Of a DNA stretch of 64,000 nucleotides, positions 58,053 through 64,000 are shown piece by piece. This DNA is from Cryobacterium arcticum. GTDB lineage: Bacteria > Actinomycetota > Actinomycetes > Actinomycetales > Microbacteriaceae. The position numbers and the translations under genes are program-made. Position 1 is the first letter of the stretch. The number at the start of each line of letters is the position of its first letter. The notes under the pieces were generated by a model that did no database searches, was not told the DNA's origin, and worked only from the letters and a program-made list of their open reading frames with translations. The stretch lies in assembly GCF_001679725.1 (NCBI RefSeq), contig NZ_CP016282.1:2356001-2420000 (forward strand), given 5' to 3'.

Positions 58053-59735
58053 ATGACGGAGACAGCCGCTCCAGCGAAGACCGGCCGAGTGCTGGTCGTG
58101 ATCCTGCTCGCCCAGTTCATCATCGTGGTCGACTCGACCTTCATGAACGTGTCGTTGTCGACCCTGGTGGCGGATTTCGACACCACGGTCACCGGCATCC
58201 AGAACGCCATCACGCTGTACACCCTGGTGATGGCCGCGTTCATGATCGCCGGCGCCAAGGTGGGCGACATCATCGGCCGCAAACGCGCGTTCGTTCTCGG
58301 TCTCACCGTCTACTCCGCCGGGACGACGATTACCGCGCTCTCCCCCACCCTGGGTGTCTTCATCCTGGGCTGGTCGATCCTCGAAGGTCTCGGCGCGGCC
58401 ATGATGCTCCCGGCCATGATGTCGCTGATCGTCTCGAACTTCGCCGCCGGTCCCGCCCGTGCCAAGGCGTACGCCGGTTTCGCGGCGATCGCGGGAATCG
58501 CGGCGGGGATCGGGCCGATCATCGGGGGCCTGTTCACCTCCTACCTGTCGTGGCGGTTGGCCTTCGCCAGCGAACTCCTCGTGGCGTTGTACATCTTCAC
58601 CCAGCTGAAGATCATCAAGGATGCGCCGTTCCTCGGCCGGAAACCGCGCTTCGACTGGGCGGGCTTCATCCTCAGCTCCGCCGGACTGATCACCGTGGTC
58701 CTGGGCATCGTGCTGGCCTCGGCCTACGGGCTCGTCGTCAGCCGTGTCGACGTCGAGGTGCTCGGACAGGTCGTCCTCACCGCCGGCCAGATCTCGCCCA
58801 CCGTGATCCTCGTATCGATCGGGTTACTCTTCCTCATCGTCTTCATCCTGGTGGAACGGAGCCGCGACCGGCATCACCACGACACTCTCCTCGACCTGAC
58901 TCTGTTCAGCCTCCGGGCGGTCTCTGCGGGAACGTCCGTGCAGCTGCTGCAGTACCTCGTGCTGACCGGGTCGATCTTCGCGTTGTCCCTCTACGTGCAG
59001 ATGGAACTGAACTACTCGGCCATCCAGAGCGGGCTGACCCTGTTGCCCCTGTCCCTGGCCGTGCTGCTCTCGGCCGCGGTCAGCGGGCGGGTGTTCAGCC
59101 GCCGGTTCGCCCCGCGCTCGGTCATCCTGGCCGGGTTCGCCATCATCGTGCTCGGTGCCGCAATGATGGGCCTGTTGGCGCGGGATGCCACGAGCGGTAC
59201 CGATTTCATCGTGGGGCTGGCGCTGGTCGGGTTCGGTGCGGGCACGATAGCCTCCCAGAACCAGAACCTCATCATGTCGTCGGTGCAACCGCAGCGGTCC
59301 AATGAAGCGTCCGGAGTGATCAACACCTCGCAGAACATCGGGGCGTCCCTCGGCACGGCACTGGCCGGGGCGCTGATCCTGTCGGTATTCGTGCTGACCG
59401 CCACGAGCCTCATCGACGACAGCACGGTGTTCACCTCGTCGGAGCAGGCACAGCTGGATACCGCCGTGACCGAGAAGGCCCAGATCATCAGCGACGGCCA
59501 ACTCAGCACTGCGATCTCGGGGTACCCGGCCGAGCAGCAGGACGCGATGATCCAGATCAACGCCCAGGCCAGGCAGACCTCGCTGACCGTGGTCTATGCC
59601 GGACTGGCGCTGGCCGGTCTGCTCGGTTTCGGTGCCGCCCTGCGGCTGCCGAGGACACCGCCGCTGTCGAGCGCCCCGACGCCTGCCGGGATGTCGCCAC
59701 CGCAGAACGGCGACGAGGAGGACACCGCGGCGTAG
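58053..59735 (+). CDS. MFS exporter, DHA2 (14-TMS) type
   Basis: The 560-aa protein has about fourteen hydrophobic segments, with LAQFIIVVDSTFMNVSLSTL (motif D1), GAKVGDIIGRKRAFVLGLTV (motif A), GWSILEGLGAAMMLPAMMSL (motif B) and IAAGIGPIIGGLFTSYLSWR (motif C). An extracytoplasmic loop near 470-510 is rich in Ser, Thr and Gln, and the tail is polar. TATGGT (58041-58046) is six bases before ATG 58053, predicting a leaderless mRNA and deciding the start. No regulator is adjacent. Substrate unknown. Confidence 0.92.
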   Translation: MTETAAPAKTGRVLVVILLAQFIIVVDSTFMNVSLSTLVADFDTTVTGIQNAITLYTLVMAAFMIAGAKVGDIIGRKRAFVLGLTVYSAGTTITALSPTLGVFILGWSILEGLGAAMMLPAMMSLIVSNFAAGPARAKAYAGFAAIAGIAAGIGPIIGGLFTSYLSWRLAFASELLVALYIFTQLKIIKDAPFLGRKPRFDWAGFILSSAGLITVVLGIVLASAYGLVVSRVDVEVLGQVVLTAGQISPTVILVSIGLLFLIVFILVERSRDRHHHDTLLDLTLFSLRAVSAGTSVQLLQYLVLTGSIFALSLYVQMELNYSAIQSGLTLLPLSLAVLLSAAVSGRVFSRRFAPRSVILAGFAIIVLGAAMMGLLARDATSGTDFIVGLALVGFGAGTIASQNQNLIMSSVQPQRSNEASGVINTSQNIGASLGTALAGALILSVFVLTATSLIDDSTVFTSSEQAQLDTAVTEKAQIISDGQLSTAISGYPAEQQDAMIQINAQARQTSLTVVYAGLALAGLLGFGAALRLPRTPPLSSAPTPAGMSPPQNGDEEDTAA

Positions 59736-59803
59736 CAGCATCTGGTTCCCGTGCGAACTTCTGGGTCCGGCACACCGGGCGCAGATGTCCGCTGTGGAAC
59801 CAC

Positions 59804-60643
59804 TCAGGCCCGGCTGGCCACGACGGCGAACTCGCCGAGGAGCAGACGGGCTCCGTCGCCGAGGACCGTGCGGATGCCCGGCTCCAGCGGCACTCGCTGC
59901 CCCGCGGCATCGGACAGGCTGACACCGTTGGTGGAGTGCAGGTCGGTGACCGTGAGCTCCCCCGAGGCGGAGAGTTCCACCAGTGCATGCGACTTGGAGA
60001 CCGAGAGCGCTGGATCCTGCACGCTGACCATGGTGGCCGCGCGCCGGGTGACCGGTGCCGGGTCGCGGCCGAGCACGAGAGACCCCGTCACGGCAACGGC
60101 CTGCCCGTCCGCGAGCCGGAGGGTCCACCCGGACGCCGCCTCGGCGGGCGGGCCGACCGGTGGCATCGCCGGGGTGATGGCCTGGGGGGCCGTCGGCGGC
60201 GCCGCGGCCGATGCCGGCGATGCTCCCGATGCTGCCGGCGACGGTGCGGGCGGGGTGATCGCCGCGGGCGGGGTGATCGGGGCGGCCGGCGCGGCGCGGG
60301 GCGGCACCGGGATGGTGCCGAGCGGCGCGGGTAGGAACGCCGGGATGGTCATCATGGACGGCGGAGCGGCGGCCGGCGTTCCGGTCGGGCCTCCGGCGGG
60401 TGCGGGCGTCGCAGCGCCGGCCGGGGGTGCGATGCGGGTATCAACTGCGGGGAAGGCCGCCGCGTTCCGGGTGGCCTCGACGGGCGGGAGCTCTCCCGGC
60501 ATCGGGGTCACCGCGGGAGGCGCCGCGGCGGCTCGGGCTGACGCCGGGGAGCCGCTGTCGCGGGCGTCCGACCGGTCGTCGTCGACCGGGAACAGGCCCG
60601 GAGGGGGCACGATGAAACCCGGCTTATCCACTGGTGTGTCCAC
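59804..60643 (-). CDS. FHA-domain protein with long Pro/Ala-rich linker
   Basis: The 279-aa protein has about 170 residues of low-complexity Pro/Ala sequence, then a C-terminal FHA domain (about 185-275) with SLVLGRDPAPVTRR, VSKSHALVELSASGELTVTD and LHSTNGVSLSD, the GR...SxxH...NG pattern that binds phosphothreonine. It suggests control by Ser/Thr kinases. The start is GTG 60643, six bases after TAGGGT (complement of 60650-60655), whose TAG is the stop codon of the transglutaminase gene upstream. It is last in the DUF58-transglutaminase-FHA series. Confidence 0.88.
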   Translation of the reverse strand: MDTPVDKPGFIVPPPGLFPVDDDRSDARDSGSPASARAAAAPPAVTPMPGELPPVEATRNAAAFPAVDTRIAPPAGAATPAPAGGPTGTPAAAPPSMMTIPAFLPAPLGTIPVPPRAAPAAPITPPAAITPPAPSPAASGASPASAAAPPTAPQAITPAMPPVGPPAEAASGWTLRLADGQAVAVTGSLVLGRDPAPVTRRAATMVSVQDPALSVSKSHALVELSASGELTVTDLHSTNGVSLSDAAGQRVPLEPGIRTVLGDGARLLLGEFAVVASRA

Positions 60644-60652
60644 CGTTCAACC

Positions 60653-63391
60653 CTACCCTCGGCCTCGTGTGGAGCCCCGGGAACCCTCGCGGGACCCGCG
60701 GAGATTGACCTGGCTCCAGTCGCGCTTGGAGCGCAGCCGGAACCGGGCGAACAGGCGGCGCAACCGGCCCGCCGACGCACTCGCCGTGGCGAGGGACGCC
60801 AGCGCCTGGGCCCAGGTCTCGTCAACGGCCTCGTCGTCGATCTCGCGACCGCCGAAGACCGCGCTGTCGACGGTGTCGGCCACGGGCACCAGCCGGTGGG
60901 CCGCCACGACCTCGGCCGCGTCGATGAGGTCCACCGACCGGGCCGGAGCAGACCGGGTCGGCTTCGGCCGGGCCACCGCCGGCTCAGCAACGGCCGGCGC
61001 GTCAGCGGGCGGCGCGTCAGAGAGCCGCGCGTCGGTCGCCGGCGCGTCTGAGGGTGCCTCGTCCGCCGGGTCAACGCCCGCCGGCTCCAGACGTGCCGGG
61101 TCGACGTCTGCCGGCTCGGCGCTCGTCAGCTCGGCACTCGTCAGCTCGGCACCGGCCGCCTCGGGCCGGGTGGCGAGCTGAGCGATGAGCTGGCTGTCCA
61201 GGCTCGCGGCGACCTGGCGACGGGTGGAGTCGCGGGGCACGTCGTAGCCGAGCTCGGCGAAACCGTCGGTCAGTTCCGACCAGGCCCCGGCGGCGCGCTG
61301 ATCGCCCGTTCCCCGAGTCTTGCGCCGGCGCCGGCGCCGGGACTTGAGCAGCGCCACGATGAGCAATGGAAGGCCCAGGAGCAGCAGCGGGATGCCGACG
61401 ACGCCGATGGCGATCCACGCCCAGACGGGCAGGACGAAGTCCTTGTCCTTGGTCTCGTTCTTGGTGTCGTCGATCTCCACGGCAGTGAGCAGGTCGTCGG
61501 CCTCGTTGTCCATGCGCGGGGGCTGGCGCACCTGCGGCTGCGGCTCGGTCTTGGGCTTCGGGGTCTGGTCCTGAGGCACATCCGTCTGATCGGGGGTCGG
61601 GTAGAAGGGCACCCAGCCGATCCCTTCGAACGCGACTTCCACCCAGGCGGTCACATCGGTACCGGTGACCTCCACGCTCGTGGCGTCCTCGGCCACCTCG
61701 GGTGCGAAGCCCATGACCACACGGGCCGGGTAGTTCAGGCTGCGCGCCATCAGGGCCATGGCCGCGGCGTACTGCTCCTCGTCGCCCACCATCTGGGTGC
61801 GGGTGAAGAGCTCGTTCAGCCGGTCGGCGCCGTGGCCGGCCCGGGACGGGATGCCGTCGGAGGCCAGGCCGTGGCTGAGGAACCCCTTGGTCTTCAGGGA
61901 CTGTTCGATGGCGCGCAGGCTGTCGATGGGGGTGTCGGCGCCGCCGGAGAATTCGATGGCCTTGGCCACGACGACATCCGGGATGTTCTGCACGGCCGGC
62001 AGGGTGACATCGGCGACGGGAATGTTCTGGAGGTCTTCGTCGCGGTAGGTCTGCTGCAACTGGGCGCTCACGGTGTACTCGTAGCCGGGTTCCACCCCGC
62101 TCGTGAGCACGGCGGTGCCGCTGTCGCTGTTGTAGCGCAGGCTCTCGGACTCGGCCTGGCTGCCGGCGTCGTCGAAGTCCACCGTGGTCGGGTAGCCCAC
62201 ACCGGGCAGCCAGACATCCTCATATCCCACGACGTCGATGGTGACCGTGCTGTTCTGGATGCTGGTGGCCAGGGCAGGCGCAGGGATGGTGCGCCCCACG
62301 AGCCGGAAGCTGCCGGACCCGCCGACGAGGGTGTCGGGCGCGGCCACGTTCCACAGCTTGCCGTCGTAGGCGTCCATGCTGGCCAGCCGCAGCACTTCGC
62401 CGGGCTGCAGGCCCGTCACGGTGAACAGCGGGGTGTCGGCCAGCGTCTTGGTGTACTGGCGGAAACCCGCAAGCGGGCTGGAGAACTCCAACGGGTCGAA
62501 CGGCGGCTGGATCTCCTCGCGCAGCACGAACCGGTCCTTCGGGTTCGGGGCGAGGACGCCGCCGACGAGGGCGCCGATGAGCACCGCACCGAGCATAACG
62601 GTGGCCGTGCCGAGGAGCTTGCGGCGGAAGAGCCGGCGGGTGCCGGCCGCATCAGCGCCGGAGAGGGCGGCGCCCGAGCGGCCGGCCGAGCCCTGGTTGC
62701 TGCGTCGCCAGCCGATCCAGACGATGGCGACGACGGCGAAGGCCACACCGCGCAGGCCCGCGAAGTAGGTCTGGTCGGTGCCCATCAGGATGCCGGTGAG
62801 GTAGAGCAGCACCGGGCCGACGAGCAGCAGGCCCGTGCGCCACACCGTGCGGCGGTGCCGGGGCAGCCAGCGGCTGGCGAGCATGGTGGCGACCAGCGCG
62901 ACCAGCCAGGCTGCGAAGTACGGCAGCACCGGCATGTAGTACGGAGCCTCGACGGGGGTGCCGAGGGTGACGATATCGGCCCAGCCGAAGACCGCGCCGA
63001 GCGCGAGACCGGCCGTGGACGAGACGCTGGGCAGCACGCCCAGCAGGGCCTCGCCGGGCATGGTGAACGGCGTGCCGAGGAGGAAGTAGACCAGGATCGC
63101 CAGGAGGACGTTGGTGACGACGCCCAGCCGCAGGGCGTAACCGAGCACGGCGGCGCCGGTGCCCACGATCAGGCCGCCGAGCCCCGCCACGAGGAAGTTG
63201 TAGTCGCCGAAGGAGGTCTCGAGTCCCAGGACTCCGAGGAGCGAGAGCAGGCTGAGCACAGCGACATCCGCCCAGGCGGCGGACGGGAACGGACGCAGGG
63301 CGGCCAGACGGGCCCGGACCGGACCTGGAGAGGCCGGTGTGGCCGGGCTTTGCGGCATCGCGGTGCGCGGGGTGGGGTCTGAGCGGCTCAT
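60653..63391 (-). CDS. TgpA-like membrane protein with degenerate transglutaminase domain
   Basis: The 912-aa protein has the same architecture as the one at 39837: multiple N-terminal helices, an extracytoplasmic transglutaminase-like domain, a late transmembrane helix (PVWAWIAIGVVGIPLLLLGL) and a cytoplasmic tail. Compared directly with the paralogue, catalytic Cys is Glu538 (GDEEQYAAAMALMARS against GYCVHFSSAMALMARS) and catalytic His is Thr581 (DVTAWVEVAF against DLHAWPELYF). It therefore looks like a non-catalytic member. The tail carries a run of repeated Ala/Asp/Pro units (LTSAELTSAEPADVDPARLE). It overlaps the DUF58 gene by four bases. Confidence 0.9.
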   Translation of the reverse strand: MSRSDPTPRTAMPQSPATPASPGPVRARLAALRPFPSAAWADVAVLSLLSLLGVLGLETSFGDYNFLVAGLGGLIVGTGAAVLGYALRLGVVTNVLLAILVYFLLGTPFTMPGEALLGVLPSVSSTAGLALGAVFGWADIVTLGTPVEAPYYMPVLPYFAAWLVALVATMLASRWLPRHRRTVWRTGLLLVGPVLLYLTGILMGTDQTYFAGLRGVAFAVVAIVWIGWRRSNQGSAGRSGAALSGADAAGTRRLFRRKLLGTATVMLGAVLIGALVGGVLAPNPKDRFVLREEIQPPFDPLEFSSPLAGFRQYTKTLADTPLFTVTGLQPGEVLRLASMDAYDGKLWNVAAPDTLVGGSGSFRLVGRTIPAPALATSIQNSTVTIDVVGYEDVWLPGVGYPTTVDFDDAGSQAESESLRYNSDSGTAVLTSGVEPGYEYTVSAQLQQTYRDEDLQNIPVADVTLPAVQNIPDVVVAKAIEFSGGADTPIDSLRAIEQSLKTKGFLSHGLASDGIPSRAGHGADRLNELFTRTQMVGDEEQYAAAMALMARSLNYPARVVMGFAPEVAEDATSVEVTGTDVTAWVEVAFEGIGWVPFYPTPDQTDVPQDQTPKPKTEPQPQVRQPPRMDNEADDLLTAVEIDDTKNETKDKDFVLPVWAWIAIGVVGIPLLLLGLPLLIVALLKSRRRRRRKTRGTGDQRAAGAWSELTDGFAELGYDVPRDSTRRQVAASLDSQLIAQLATRPEAAGAELTSAELTSAEPADVDPARLEPAGVDPADEAPSDAPATDARLSDAPPADAPAVAEPAVARPKPTRSAPARSVDLIDAAEVVAAHRLVPVADTVDSAVFGGREIDDEAVDETWAQALASLATASASAGRLRRLFARFRLRSKRDWSQVNLRGSREGSRGSTRGRG

Positions 63392-64000
63392 CGGTGTACC
63401 CGTCGGAGAAGTTTGGGCAGATCGGCCAGGTCGCCGATGGTGACGACGGTGAGGCCGGACACGGTGGACAGCCGGGACTGCGCGCCCGGCTCGATCCGGA
63501 ACGCGAGGGTGGTCGCGTCCTTGCCGAACAGGGTCTGTGCGGCACGGAACTCCGCGAGGTCGATGGTGGAGCCGGCGACGATCATCACGACGCTGGGCGG
63601 CGGGAGCCGGCGGGTGGCGGCGCGGGCGAACTCGCGGAGGCCCGGGAAGAGGTCGCTCACCGGTTCGATGCGGGACGAGTCGTCGAGCATGGCCACCGGA
63701 GTGGCGGTGCGGAGGGCCAACTTCTCGCTCACGACACTCAGGCCGGTGCCGTCGCGGATCACGCGCAACGCCAACGAGGCCGTGACGGACACGGCCAGCT
63801 CGAACTCGTCCTCCGAGGCGTAATACCGGTTCTCGGCGCTGTGCACGAGGGTGAGCTGGGTGCGCCGGGTCTCTTCGAACTGCCGCACCATGAGCTGGCC
63901 GGTGCGCGCGGAGGTGCGCCAGTGCACATTGCGCAGGGCGTCGCCGGGCTCGTAGGCGCGCAGGGCGTGGAAGGAGATGTCGTCGCTGGTGATCTTCTTG
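63388..64000 (-). CDS. DUF58 family protein, 5' end off window
   Basis: The frame is open to the right edge and gives the last 203 residues of a DUF58 protein. The family core reads ISFHALRAYEPGDALRNVHW and SARTGQLMVRQFEETRRTQL, followed by a vWA-like part ending in the transglutaminase overlap (four bases). It parallels the DUF58 gene at 42260. A MoxR gene is expected just past the edge, but that is inference. Confidence 0.88.
   Translation of the reverse strand, partial: KKITSDDISFHALRAYEPGDALRNVHWRTSARTGQLMVRQFEETRRTQLTLVHSAENRYYASEDEFELAVSVTASLALRVIRDGTGLSVVSEKLALRTATPVAMLDDSSRIEPVSDLFPGLREFARAATRRLPPPSVVMIVAGSTIDLAEFRAAQTLFGKDATTLAFRIEPGAQSRLSTVSGLTVVTIGDLADLPKLLRRVHR

Noticed and set aside
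1..64000. CRISPR arrays, rRNA or tRNA genes
   Set aside because: No regularly spaced repeats of 24-40 bases and no rRNA or tRNA signature were seen on either strand.

Overview
The window is high-G+C actinobacterial DNA. The conserved gene order (dprA-comM-yraN, rnhB-lepB-rplS, trmD-rimM-khpA-rpsP, ffh, ftsY, smc, mutM-rnc-rpmF-yceD, coaD, recG-rsmD, thiL-ddl-gpsA-plsC-murA-leuD-leuC), F420-type oxidoreductases, DUF2469, DUF3515 and many leaderless genes point to Actinomycetota, most likely Microbacteriaceae. A Cryobacterium-like genus is a guess that cannot be settled from this sequence alone.

Positions 1-1011 hold the start of an LCP (LytR-CpsA-Psr) cell-wall ligase gene that runs off the left edge. 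From about 1485 to 11230 lies an accessory region of visibly lower G+C (estimated by eye, mid-50s percent against high-60s elsewhere). It carries an unknown protein, an apparently orphan YefM-type antitoxin, a Gabija-like anti-phage pair (OLD-family ATPase/TOPRIM nuclease gajA and UvrD-like helicase gajB) with a small Cys/His-containing ORF behind it, a divergent unknown gene, a decayed and an intact CHAT-domain (caspase-like) protease gene, a decayed helical-repeat-like gene, and a protein with a Gly/Ala-rich hydrophobic tail. The right end of this island cuts dprA: the reading frame is native to about codon 327, then runs into 28 unrelated residues. The rest of dprA is not in the window and neither is an integrase.

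From 11231 to the right end the backbone resumes, mostly on the minus strand. Competence and DNA-processing genes (dprA, comM, yraN) are followed by small unknowns, RNase HII, signal peptidase I, the ribosomal and tRNA-methylation cluster, the SRP pathway (ffh, ftsY), SMC, Fpg/MutM, RNase III, L32/YceD, CoaD, RecG and RsmD. Next come ThiL with a divergent DUF3515 lipoprotein, a paired SMR exporter, Ddl, GpsA, PlsC, MurA and the isopropylmalate isomerase subunits. Plus-strand lineage-specific genes are interspersed: two DHA2-type MFS exporters, a double GNAT, an FAD oxidase and a monooxygenase-like gene. Two DUF58-transglutaminase modules are present, one with MoxR (39837-44774) and one with an FHA protein at the right edge (59804-64000). 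The second transglutaminase has lost its catalytic Cys and His.

A recurring regulatory theme is a TAnnnT box 6-9 bases before the start codon with no ribosome-binding site, which predicts leaderless mRNAs for at least 17 genes here. At three junctions the TAG stop codon of the upstream gene is also the first half of the next gene's -10 box. All coordinates and motifs were read by eye; no database search was possible.
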